Shown: positions 17,776-25,269 of the stretch, piece after piece
Layout: the number at the start of each line of letters is the position of its first letter
Position numbering within the stretch: position 1 is the first letter of the stretch
Assembly (NCBI GenBank): GCA_022641735.1
Contig: JALCDQ010000001.1
Span: 372,001-436,000, forward strand
Source of the DNA: Prevotella sp.
GTDB lineage: Bacteria; Bacteroidota; Bacteroidia; Bacteroidales; Bacteroidaceae
DNA length: 64,000 nt
Direction of reading: 5' to 3'
The notes under the pieces: generated by a model
The model's input: the letters and a program-made list of their open reading frames with translations, nothing else
The model's database searches: none
What the model was told of the DNA's origin: nothing
Position numbers and translations under genes: made by a program

Positions 17776-18545
17776 AGCTTCCAGCTCTTCACCTTTTCCA
17801 TCATCTCATAGGCAGTGAGGTCCATAGTCGTCGGCGTGATGGCTACATACCCATGATCAATAGCCCACTGGTCGCCATCCTCAGCATTCGGCTCCTCATT
17901 CCGATACTGTCCTACCACCCAATAATAGTCATATCCACGAGGATGATGCTCCTTGACAATCTCATTGACCCACTGGCCATAAGTCATACGGCAAGCCTTG
18001 ACACCCTCAAAGGTCTGACGGTTCGGGAAATTCACATTCAGGCAGACCCCTTTCGGCAAGCCTTCAGCAAGCACCTTCTTGACGATTTTGCGCACATAAT
18101 CCGTCAGATTGTCCTGCTCAGCCTCAGGGTCATAATTACAATTGGAGAAAGCTATCGACGGAATATTCTTCATGCAGCCCTCCATGGCCACTCCCATCGT
18201 GCCCGAATAATGGGCGTTCACCGTGGAATTATCCCCATGATTGATGCCTCCCAATATCATATCCGGCTTTCTGTCACGGCAAAACTGGTCAACAGCCAGC
18301 TTCACGCAATCCACAGGAGTGCCATTGCAAGACCACACCTCGACATCCTCACCCATGTTATGCCGCCTTTTCAAACGCAAGGGAGGCTCAGCAGAAAAGG
18401 CACAGGAATAGCCGGAACGGGCAGATTCAGGAGCACAAACAAGTACATCTGCAAAATCTTTCACCATGCTCACCAAACCACGGATGCCTTTAGAATGATA
18501 GCCATCATCATTTGAAATAAGTATTAACGGTCTCATAATTTTCAT
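17772..18545 (-). CDS. surE: 5'/3'-nucleotidase SurE
   Basis: 257 residues; the first ATG (18545) is used here, and a second in-frame ATG three codons later (18536, MRPLILISNDDG) is about equally likely. The metal-binding SNDDG motif is at the N-terminus, followed by APESARSGYSCAF, NGTPVDCVKLA, GINHGDNSTVNAHYSGTMG (split from the next block) and VAMEG. SurE removes phosphate from nucleoside monophosphates and short polyphosphate in stationary phase. It overlaps lpxB by 4 bp. A -7-like box TACTTTTG lies at 18575-18568, facing away from the parA promoter. Confidence 0.96.
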   Translation of the reverse strand: MKIMRPLILISNDDGYHSKGIRGLVSMVKDFADVLVCAPESARSGYSCAFSAEPPLRLKRRHNMGEDVEVWSCNGTPVDCVKLAVDQFCRDRKPDMILGGINHGDNSTVNAHYSGTMGVAMEGCMKNIPSIAFSNCNYDPEAEQDNLTDYVRKIVKKVLAEGLPKGVCLNVNFPNRQTFEGVKACRMTYGQWVNEIVKEHHPRGYDYYWVVGQYRNEEPNAEDGDQWAIDHGYVAITPTTMDLTAYEMMEKVKSWKL

Positions 18546-18617
18546 AATTTTCTATATAATTTCTCTGCAAAAGTACGAAAAAAAGGTTAAGAATACGACT
18601 TTCTCGCATAAAATATG

Positions 18618-18625
18618 TAACTTTG
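18618..18625 (+). promoter_or_regulatory. Candidate -7 box of the parA operon
   Basis: TAACTTTG at 18618-18625, 31 bp before the parA ATG. The -33 region holds only a weak match. It is the likely promoter for parA-parB-DUF5683-mltD-rsh. Confidence 0.55.
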
Positions 18626-18656
18626 CAATCTAAAATAAAATTTGAAAGACAATAAA

Positions 18657-19421
18657 ATGGGAAAAATAATTGCTTTAGCCAATCAAAAAGGCGGTGTAGG
18701 CAAGACTACGACTACCATAAACCTTGCCGCTTCATTAGCTACATTGGAGAAAAGTGTGCTCGTCGTGGATGCAGATCCACAGGCAAATGCATCCAGTGGA
18801 TTAGGTGTAGACATTAAAGAGGTGGACTGCTCCATCTATGAATGCCTCATCAACCATGCTAATGTGAAAGATGCTATCTATACGACAGATATTGACGGAC
18901 TGGATATCATCCCAAGTCATATCGACCTCGTAGGAGCTGAAATTGAGATGCTGAATCTGGATAACAGGGAAAAAGTCATCAAGAAAGTCCTTGAGCCTAT
19001 CCGCTCTGAATACGACTATATTCTCATCGACTGCTCACCTTCTCTGGGCTTGATAACCGTCAATGCGCTTACCGCAGCTGACTCCGTCATCATCCCTGTG
19101 CAATGCGAGTACTTCGCATTGGAAGGCATCAGCAAACTGCTCAACACGATTAGAATCATCAAGAGCAAACTGAATCCGAAACTCGAGATAGAGGGATTCC
19201 TTCTCACTATGTATGACAGTCGTCTCCGCTTGGCTAATCAGATTTACGATGAAGTAAAGCGCCATTTCCAGGAGCTCGTATTCAAGACGGTCATCCAACG
19301 TAACGTAAAACTCAGCGAAAGTCCAAGTCATGGACTTCCAGTCATCCTTTATGATGCAGAGTCAGCAGGAGCAAAGAACCATTTAGCACTTGCTAAGGAA
19401 ATAATCAACAAGAATAAATAA
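18657..19421 (+). CDS. parA: Chromosome-partitioning ATPase ParA/Soj
   Basis: 254 residues from the ATG of MGKIIALANQKGGVGKTTTT, which contains the deviant Walker A box KGGVGKTT. Walker A' VLVVDADPQANASSGLG and Walker B YILIDCSPSLGLITVNAL follow. ParA forms ATP-dependent dimers on DNA that move ParB-bound origin regions. It is the first gene of a five-gene operon, with parB 5 bp downstream. Length is typical for chromosomal ParA. Confidence 0.97.
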   Translation: MGKIIALANQKGGVGKTTTTINLAASLATLEKSVLVVDADPQANASSGLGVDIKEVDCSIYECLINHANVKDAIYTTDIDGLDIIPSHIDLVGAEIEMLNLDNREKVIKKVLEPIRSEYDYILIDCSPSLGLITVNALTAADSVIIPVQCEYFALEGISKLLNTIRIIKSKLNPKLEIEGFLLTMYDSRLRLANQIYDEVKRHFQELVFKTVIQRNVKLSESPSHGLPVILYDAESAGAKNHLALAKEIINKNK

Positions 19422-19426
19422 AAGAG

Positions 19427-20341
19427 ATGGCTGTACATAAGAAATTTAACACCTCTTCGAAAAGCAATGCCTTAGGCAGAGGGCTCGACGCCTTGATATC
19501 CACTGAGAGTGTAAAGACTGAAGGGTCATCCACTATCAATGAAATAGCTGTCGACGAGATAGAGGCTAATCCCAATCAGCCCCGCCATGAATTTGACGAA
19601 GAAGCCTTACAGGAACTGGCTACAAGTATCAAGGAAATCGGTATTATCCAACCAATCACTCTCCGCCAAACGGCTTCCAATAGATTCCAAATCATTGCCG
19701 GAGAACGCCGTTGGAGAGCTTCGCAGATAGCCGGATTGAAAGCCATACCTGCCTATATCAGGACTATCGATGACGAAAATGTCATGGAGATGGCCCTCGT
19801 GGAGAACATTCAACGCGAAGACCTCAATGCCATTGAAATCGCATTGGCTTATGAGCATCTGCTGGAAGGCTCAGAGATGACCCAGGAAAAAGTAAGCGAG
19901 AGAGTAGGAAAAAGTCGTACCGCCATCACCAACTATCTCCGGTTGCTCAAGTTGCCGGCACAAGTTCAAATGGCCTTACAGAAGAAAGACATCGATATGG
20001 GACACGCAAGAGCTCTTTTGTCCTTAGATAGTCCATCCCTTCAAATCAAGCTTTTCAAGGATATTCAAAAGAATGGTTATTCAGTGCGCAAGGTTGAGGA
20101 ACTCGTTAAACAGCTCAAAAGCGGTGAAGACATTGAAAGCGGCAAGCATAAAATCAAGGCTAAAGCCCAACTTTCAGAAAGTTCTGAGAACTTCAAGAAG
20201 AAACTATCTGAATTCCTTCAGGCCAAAGTGCAGCTTACCTGTTCAAATAAAGGAAAGGGAAAAATCAGTATTCCTTTTGCCAATGACGAAGATCTCAGCC
20301 GCATTATCAAACAATTTGAAACTTTAAAAGTTGAGTCTTAA
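19427..20341 (+). CDS. parB: Chromosome-partitioning protein ParB
   Basis: 304 residues. The N-terminal LGRGLDALIS is the ParA-contact motif. The CTP-binding and clamp motifs are clear (NPNQPRHEFDEEALQELA, GERRWRASQIAGLKAIPAYI, ALVENIQREDLNAIE), and the helix-turn-helix reads TQEKVSERVGKSRTAITNYL. It binds parS sites near the origin and spreads as a CTP-driven clamp. I did not see a parS-like palindrome in the window. The next gene starts on the base after its stop codon. Confidence 0.96.
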   Translation: MAVHKKFNTSSKSNALGRGLDALISTESVKTEGSSTINEIAVDEIEANPNQPRHEFDEEALQELATSIKEIGIIQPITLRQTASNRFQIIAGERRWRASQIAGLKAIPAYIRTIDDENVMEMALVENIQREDLNAIEIALAYEHLLEGSEMTQEKVSERVGKSRTAITNYLRLLKLPAQVQMALQKKDIDMGHARALLSLDSPSLQIKLFKDIQKNGYSVRKVEELVKQLKSGEDIESGKHKIKAKAQLSESSENFKKKLSEFLQAKVQLTCSNKGKGKISIPFANDEDLSRIIKQFETLKVES

Positions 20342-21031
20342 GTGAAATTCGCTAAGAACATATCCATAATTGCAATGATTGGCTGCTTGCTTACGCCATC
20401 CTTTGCATCTGCGCAGAAAGAGAAAAATGTGCTTCCGGCAGAGAAAACTCTCACGCCCAAAGACACCATCCAGCTGCTCAGGTCAGATTCGATAGCAGGC
20501 AAGAAGGTCAAGCGCGACTGGTCTACATGGCGTCCGAGCGCTAAACGCGCCCTTTGGTTAGCCTTGGTATTACCAGGAGCCGGGCAAATCTACAACCGTA
20601 AATATTGGAAACTGCCAATAGTCTATGGAGGATTTGTCGGTTGTATCTACGCCTTGCAATGGAACAACATGATGTATAAAGACTATTCACAAGCCTATAT
20701 GGACATTATGGATGATGACGCCAGTACGCAAAGCTACAACCAGTTTTTGCATCTCGGCAATAAAATCGATGATAGCAACAAGGAATATTACCAAAAGGTA
20801 TTCAAGACCAGAAAAGACCGTTATCGCCGATGGAGAGACATGAGCGTCTTCGCAATCATTGGCGTTTATGCCTTATCAGTGATAGATGCTTACGTGGATG
20901 CCTCTTTGTCTGAGTTTGACATATCCAAAGACTTGAGCCTCAGGGTTGAACCTGCTGTCATAAATAATACGGAATCAAAATCTCCACTAAAGTCCTCCGC
21001 CATAGGGCTTCAATGTAGTTTAAATTTTTAA
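20342..21031 (+). CDS. DUF5683 family protein
   Basis: 229 residues. The start is GTG, immediately after the parB stop; it is preferred because it gives a complete signal sequence (MKFAKNISIIAMIGCLLTPS followed by FASAQ), whereas the next ATG removes the positive residues. The conserved core is WRPSAKRALWLALVLPGAGQ with IYNRKYWKLPIVYGG next, then YKDYSQAYMDIMDDD. A second hydrophobic stretch (MSVFAIIGVYALSVIDAYVD) precedes the C-terminus. The family is widespread in Bacteroidota next to parB; the function is not known, but the setting suggests an envelope role. Gaps of 0 and 8 bp place it firmly in the operon. Confidence 0.9.
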   Translation: MKFAKNISIIAMIGCLLTPSFASAQKEKNVLPAEKTLTPKDTIQLLRSDSIAGKKVKRDWSTWRPSAKRALWLALVLPGAGQIYNRKYWKLPIVYGGFVGCIYALQWNNMMYKDYSQAYMDIMDDDASTQSYNQFLHLGNKIDDSNKEYYQKVFKTRKDRYRRWRDMSVFAIIGVYALSVIDAYVDASLSEFDISKDLSLRVEPAVINNTESKSPLKSSAIGLQCSLNF

Positions 21032-21039
21032 TAGAGACA

Positions 21040-22377
21040 ATGAAGAAAAAGACATATATATTTGTAGTCATGTTGATGATGGGATGCTCACTTTCCGTGC
21101 AAGCCCAAAACGACAACACTGACCGAGAAATCACCGTAACAAACGCACAAGGAAAAGAAGAGGTTATTGACCTTCCAGAAGGTATGACAAGTGAGCTTGA
21201 CAGTCTACTTTACTTGTATAACTCCAAGACTTACTTGAAGCCGGATACCAGTTGCAACTTCCCGGATGTAAATCCGCTGTATTCTAAAGAGGTGTACAAA
21301 GACCGATTGAATCGCATTCCTTCCGTAATTGAATTGCCCTACAATGATGTAGTGCAGAAATTCATTGACAGATACAGTGGGAAGTTGCGTCATTCTGTCA
21401 GTTATATGCTTGGTGCTCAGAATTTCTATATGCCTATTTTTGAGCAAGCCTTAGAGACTTACGGTCTTCCATTAGAACTGAAATATCTGCCTGTCATCGA
21501 GTCTGCCCTCAATCCAAAGGCTGTTTCCAGAGTCGGAGCAACAGGTTTATGGCAGTTTATGCTGCCTACTGCTGAGCGTTACAACCTTGAAATCAACTCC
21601 TTGGTGGATGAACGTCGTGACCCTGTCAAGGCCTCTTATGCAGCAGCTCATTATCTGAGCGACCTCTATAAGATATTCGGTGACTGGAATCTTGTGATTG
21701 CCGCTTATAATGCTGGTCCTGAGAAGATTAGTAAAGCCGTACATCGCTCGAAAGGACAAACTGACTATTGGCAGATATATCCTTATCTACCTAAAGAAAC
21801 AAGAGGATATGTTCCTGCGTTTATCGCAGCCAACTATATCATGAATTATTATTGCGACCACAATATCTGTCCGATGATGACCACCCTTCCAGCAAAGACC
21901 GATACCGTCGTTGTCAACAAGGATGTGCACTTCGAGCAAATATCTCATGTCTTAGGCATTGATATTGAGCAGTTGAAGGACCTGAATCCGCAATATCGCA
22001 GAAACATTGTCAACGGAAGTTCAGAACCTTCCGCACTCCGACTTCCCTCTTCCCTTGTCAATAATTTCATTGACCATGAAGACTCTATTTATGCCTATAA
22101 AGTCGATGACTTGCTGAATAAACGCACGGAAGTGGTTGTCAATGAGGACACTCCAAGCTATACGACCAAGAAAAGCTATAGCCACAGCAGACATTCAAGG
22201 CATGGAAGGAAATCCAGCCGACATAGCAAAAAGCATACAAAGAAAGTTACGGTGAGGGAAGGAGATACCCTTTCAGAGATAGCAGAGCGCCATCACACCA
22301 CCGTAAAGAAGTTGAAGCGCCTTAATGGTATCAGTGGAAACAGCATACGAGCTGGTAAAAAGATCAAGGTCAAGTAA
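21040..22377 (+). CDS. mltD: Lytic murein transglycosylase MltD-like with LysM domain
   Basis: 445 residues with a signal peptide (MKKKTYIFVVMLMMGCSLSV then QAQ). The transglycosylase domain has the catalytic Glu in PVIESALNPKAVSRVGATGL, followed by WQFMLPTAERY and the AYNAGPEKI block. A basic His/Ser/Lys-rich linker leads to one C-terminal LysM domain (TVREGDTLSEIAERHHTTVK). The family cleaves peptidoglycan glycan strands in the periplasm. One LysM is fewer than in many MltD proteins. It sits between DUF5683 and rsh in the par operon. Confidence 0.94.
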   Translation: MKKKTYIFVVMLMMGCSLSVQAQNDNTDREITVTNAQGKEEVIDLPEGMTSELDSLLYLYNSKTYLKPDTSCNFPDVNPLYSKEVYKDRLNRIPSVIELPYNDVVQKFIDRYSGKLRHSVSYMLGAQNFYMPIFEQALETYGLPLELKYLPVIESALNPKAVSRVGATGLWQFMLPTAERYNLEINSLVDERRDPVKASYAAAHYLSDLYKIFGDWNLVIAAYNAGPEKISKAVHRSKGQTDYWQIYPYLPKETRGYVPAFIAANYIMNYYCDHNICPMMTTLPAKTDTVVVNKDVHFEQISHVLGIDIEQLKDLNPQYRRNIVNGSSEPSALRLPSSLVNNFIDHEDSIYAYKVDDLLNKRTEVVVNEDTPSYTTKKSYSHSRHSRHGRKSSRHSKKHTKKVTVREGDTLSEIAERHHTTVKKLKRLNGISGNSIRAGKKIKVK

Positions 22378-22395
22378 TTCCACCTTATTATATAT

Positions 22396-22406
22396 AGGAG
22401 GCATTT
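22396..22406 (+). promoter_or_regulatory. Strong Shine-Dalgarno site of rsh
   Basis: AGGAGG at 22396-22401, 5 nt before the rsh ATG. This is unusual here, since most genes in the window start without a clear Shine-Dalgarno sequence. Confidence 0.6.
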
Positions 22407-24671
22407 ATGGACGATCAGAACTTAAAAGATAAAGAATCTGTTGAAAATCAGATGATAGACGATGCTTTTCAGCATCTGATAGATACTTATTTGTCTTCAC
22501 GGCATCGGAAGAAAGTAGATATCATTAATAAAGCTTTCAACTTTGCCCGGCAGGCCCATAAAGGGGTTCGACGTCTTTCTGGAGAGCCCTATATCATGCA
22601 TCCGATAGCCGTAGCGCAGATTGCCTGCGAGGAAATGGGGCTTGGTTCTACCAGCATTTGTGCCGCTTTGCTGCATGATGTAGTGGAAGATACGGATTAT
22701 ACTATTGAGGATATTGAGAATATTTTCGGACAGAAAATAGCTCAGATTGTCGATGGGCTGACCAAAATCAGTGGTGGTATATTCGGTGAACATGCGTCTG
22801 CGCAAGCAGAAAACTTCAAGAAACTACTGCTTACCATGAGTGATGATATCCGCGTGATACTCATCAAAATATGCGACAGACTGCACAATATGCGCACGTT
22901 GGAATCCCAACCTGCCAATAAACAATATAAGATTGCAGGAGAGACTCTCTATATCTATGCCCCATTAGCTAATCGTCTGGGCCTCAACAAGATAAAGACC
23001 GAACTCGAAAACCTCAGCTTTAAATTTGAGCATCCTGACGATTACGACGATATCACCGATAAACTGAGCTTTACAAAGGAACAGCGCGACAAGCTCTTTG
23101 AAGAGTTCACATCCCCTATCCGTGAAGCTTTGGACCAGATGGGGCTCAAATATGAGATTAAGGCAAGGGTGAAAAGTCCCTATTCTATATGGACGAAGAT
23201 GCAGACAAAGCATGTCACCTTTGATGAAATCTATGATATTCTGGCCGTTAGAATCATCTTCACTCCGAAGGTAAGAGCGGATGAAATCAACGAATGTTTC
23301 AGCATTTACGTGGCTATCAGCAAGATTTATAAGTCGCATCCCGACCGCTTGCGCGATTGGCTCAATCATCCGAAAGCCAATGGTTATCAAGCTCTTCACG
23401 TGACATTGATGAGCAAACAAGGGCGTTGGATTGAAGTGCAGATACGTTCTGACAGGATGAATGAGGTGGCAGAACAAGGCTTTGCTGCCCATTGGAAATA
23501 TAAGGAAGGTGACGTGCAAGAAGACGAAAACGAGCTGAACAACTGGTTGGGCACCATCAAAGAGATTTTGGATGACCCTCAACCTGATGCGATGGACTTC
23601 CTGGATGCTATCAAGTTGAACCTTTTTGCCTCTGAAATCTTCGTCTTTACACCAAAAGGAGAAATCAAGACGATGCCTGCGGGATGCACAGCCCTCGACT
23701 TTGCATTCCAGATTCACACTTTCTTGGGAAGCCATTGTATAGGCGCAAAGGTAAACCATAAGCTCGTTCCGCTCAGTCATCAGTTGCAAAGCGGCGACCA
23801 AGTGGAAATCCTCACTTCCAAATCTCAACATGTTCAGCCTTCATGGATTAATTTTGTATCCACCGCAAAGGCTAAAGGCAAGATTCAAGCCATCCTTCGG
23901 CGTGACAGCAGGGAGATTCAGAAGAAAGGCGAAGAGGTGCTCAACGAATGGCTCAAGAAGAATGATATGGAGATGACAACCTCCATTCTTGACAAGCTAT
24001 GTGAGTTCCACGACTTCCAAAAACATGAGAATTTCTTCCTCGCATTGGGCGAGCGTTCCATCCTTTTGGGGGATAAAGACCTTGATGAACTTCGTGGAAA
24101 ATCGAAGAAACAGGGAAATGGCAAGTGGCGAAAATACGTTCCTTTCCTAGGGCATGACAAGAAAAAGGCCATCCAACCCATCAAAGAAGAGAACCTGCTC
24201 GTCGTCGGAAAAGACTTCGACAAGAAGAGACCTTGCCTCATTACAGAGGAAACTATCGGCAAATATATCTTCCCGAAATGCTGTCATCCTATTCCTGGAG
24301 ATGACATTTTGGGCTTCATCGACAATAAAAACCGCATTGAAATCCATAAGCGCACCTGCCCGGTAGCCAGCAAATTGAAGTCAAGTTTCGGCAACAGAAT
24401 CCTTGACGCCAAATGGGATATGCACAAGTTGCTTTTCTTCGATGCAACGATAGAAATCAAGGGCATCGACCGCAAGGGCATGATGCGCGACGTCACGAAT
24501 GTCATCACGGAGCAGTTGGATGTCAATATCCACAAGGTTACGGTGAGTGCTGACGAGGGTATCTTCGATGGATCGATAGAAATCAGGGTGCACGACCGTG
24601 ATGAAGTTAAGACCATCATGGAAAGTCTGAAACTCATCGAAGGTTTGCAGGAAGTACAGCAAATCATGTGA
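22407..24671 (+). CDS. Bifunctional (p)ppGpp synthetase/hydrolase (RelA/SpoT family)
   Basis: 754 residues. The N-terminal HD hydrolase domain has AALLHDVVEDTDYTIEDI and KICDRLHNMRTL. The synthetase domain has KSPYSIWTKM, EIYDILAVRIIF and HPKANGYQALHVTLM. A TGS domain (IFVFTPKGEIKTMPAGCTAL) and a C-terminal ACT domain (IKGIDRKGMMRDVTNVI) follow. It makes and removes the alarmone (p)ppGpp during starvation. Both catalytic halves look intact, and Bacteroidota usually carry one such enzyme plus small synthetases. It is the last gene of the par operon; a four-unit palindrome array follows 50 bp after the stop. Confidence 0.95.
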   Translation: MDDQNLKDKESVENQMIDDAFQHLIDTYLSSRHRKKVDIINKAFNFARQAHKGVRRLSGEPYIMHPIAVAQIACEEMGLGSTSICAALLHDVVEDTDYTIEDIENIFGQKIAQIVDGLTKISGGIFGEHASAQAENFKKLLLTMSDDIRVILIKICDRLHNMRTLESQPANKQYKIAGETLYIYAPLANRLGLNKIKTELENLSFKFEHPDDYDDITDKLSFTKEQRDKLFEEFTSPIREALDQMGLKYEIKARVKSPYSIWTKMQTKHVTFDEIYDILAVRIIFTPKVRADEINECFSIYVAISKIYKSHPDRLRDWLNHPKANGYQALHVTLMSKQGRWIEVQIRSDRMNEVAEQGFAAHWKYKEGDVQEDENELNNWLGTIKEILDDPQPDAMDFLDAIKLNLFASEIFVFTPKGEIKTMPAGCTALDFAFQIHTFLGSHCIGAKVNHKLVPLSHQLQSGDQVEILTSKSQHVQPSWINFVSTAKAKGKIQAILRRDSREIQKKGEEVLNEWLKKNDMEMTTSILDKLCEFHDFQKHENFFLALGERSILLGDKDLDELRGKSKKQGNGKWRKYVPFLGHDKKKAIQPIKEENLLVVGKDFDKKRPCLITEETIGKYIFPKCCHPIPGDDILGFIDNKNRIEIHKRTCPVASKLKSSFGNRILDAKWDMHKLLFFDATIEIKGIDRKGMMRDVTNVITEQLDVNIHKVTVSADEGIFDGSIEIRVHDRDEVKTIMESLKLIEGLQEVQQIM

Positions 24672-24721
24672 TTTCTCTCGGAAAATAATCGCTTGCGGAA
24701 ACCCTCCTTATCCCCTATCTT

Positions 24722-24828
24722 GTAAAAGATGATTGTTTACCCTGTAAAAGGTATCTGTTTACGCTGTAAACAACGGTTGTTTACACGCTAAAAGACCGTT
24801 GTTTATCTGCCGAAAGATTATTAAGAAA
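24722..24828. repeat. 22-bp-period palindrome array (array 2)
   Basis: Four 19-nt units at 24722, 24744, 24766 and 24788, exactly 22 bp apart. The third, GTAAACAACGGTTGTTTAC, is a near-perfect palindrome. A likely fifth unit at 24810, CCGAAAGATTATTAAGAAA, overlaps the stop of the merR-type gene. It lies between the convergent rsh and merR-type genes. Confidence 0.88.
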
Positions 24829-25171
24829 GACCGCCGAGCTGTCTCTTCAGCAATTGCAGTTCCTCTTTTACGGAAGCCAATGTCGCCATAACCTCGGCGC
24901 TGCGGTCAGTTCCTGTACGATTGGCACTGATCATCTTCTTGGCTGCCGAGAGTTTGAATCCACGTACTTTCACGAGATTATAGATGTTTTTCGCTAAATC
25001 TATGTCCTCCACGGTATACTGTCTGATTCTTGATGCAGGTAAAATCTTCGGCTTCAATTGGGTGATTTCCGTCTCCCAAAAGCGCAAAGTGCTCTCCGTG
25101 ACACCAACAATCTTGGCAACTTCTTTGATAGAATAGTATACTTTCAGGTTTTTATTTGTGCTTAAAGCCAT
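24821..25171 (-). CDS. MerR-family transcriptional regulator
   Basis: 116 residues from the ATG of MALSTNKNLKVYYSIKEVAK. An ATG 11 codons upstream lies inside the promoter and is rejected. The winged helix-turn-helix is clear (YYSIKEVAKIVGVTESTLRF, then WETEITQLKP), followed by a short coiled-coil tail. No cysteine sensor motif is visible, so it is not a metal sensor of the MerR/CueR kind. Single MerR proteins of this form are common in Bacteroidota next to housekeeping genes; the target is unknown. Its promoter overlaps the alaS promoter on the other strand. Confidence 0.88.
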   Translation of the reverse strand: MALSTNKNLKVYYSIKEVAKIVGVTESTLRFWETEITQLKPKILPASRIRQYTVEDIDLAKNIYNLVKVRGFKLSAAKKMISANRTGTDRSAEVMATLASVKEELQLLKRQLGGLS

Positions 25172-25197
25172 AATTAATACCTTTTTTAATTCATTTA

Positions 25198-25233
25198 TTT
25201 GCAAAAATAATCAAAACTTGGTATCTTTGCAAA
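25198..25233. promoter_or_regulatory. Overlapping divergent promoters of the merR-type gene and alaS
   Basis: Plus strand: TTTG (25198-25201), 20 bp, TATCTTTG (25222-25229) for alaS. Minus strand: TTTG (25233-25230), 20 bp, TATTTTTG (25209-25202) for the merR-type gene. The two promoters interlock within 36 bp, each with a full-match -33/-7 pair. Confidence 0.82.
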
Positions 25234-25269
25234 TGTTTTTGAAAAGAATTTAGAAAATAAACAAATAAT

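Noticed and set aside
18657..20341. A parS centromere site near parA-parB
   Set aside because: I looked for a TGTTNCACGTGNAACA-like palindrome near the operon and did not see one; the origin may be elsewhere.
22965..23831. 288-residue open frame on the minus strand within the rsh gene
   Set aside because: Shadow frame; the plus-strand protein has intact RelA/SpoT motifs across the region.
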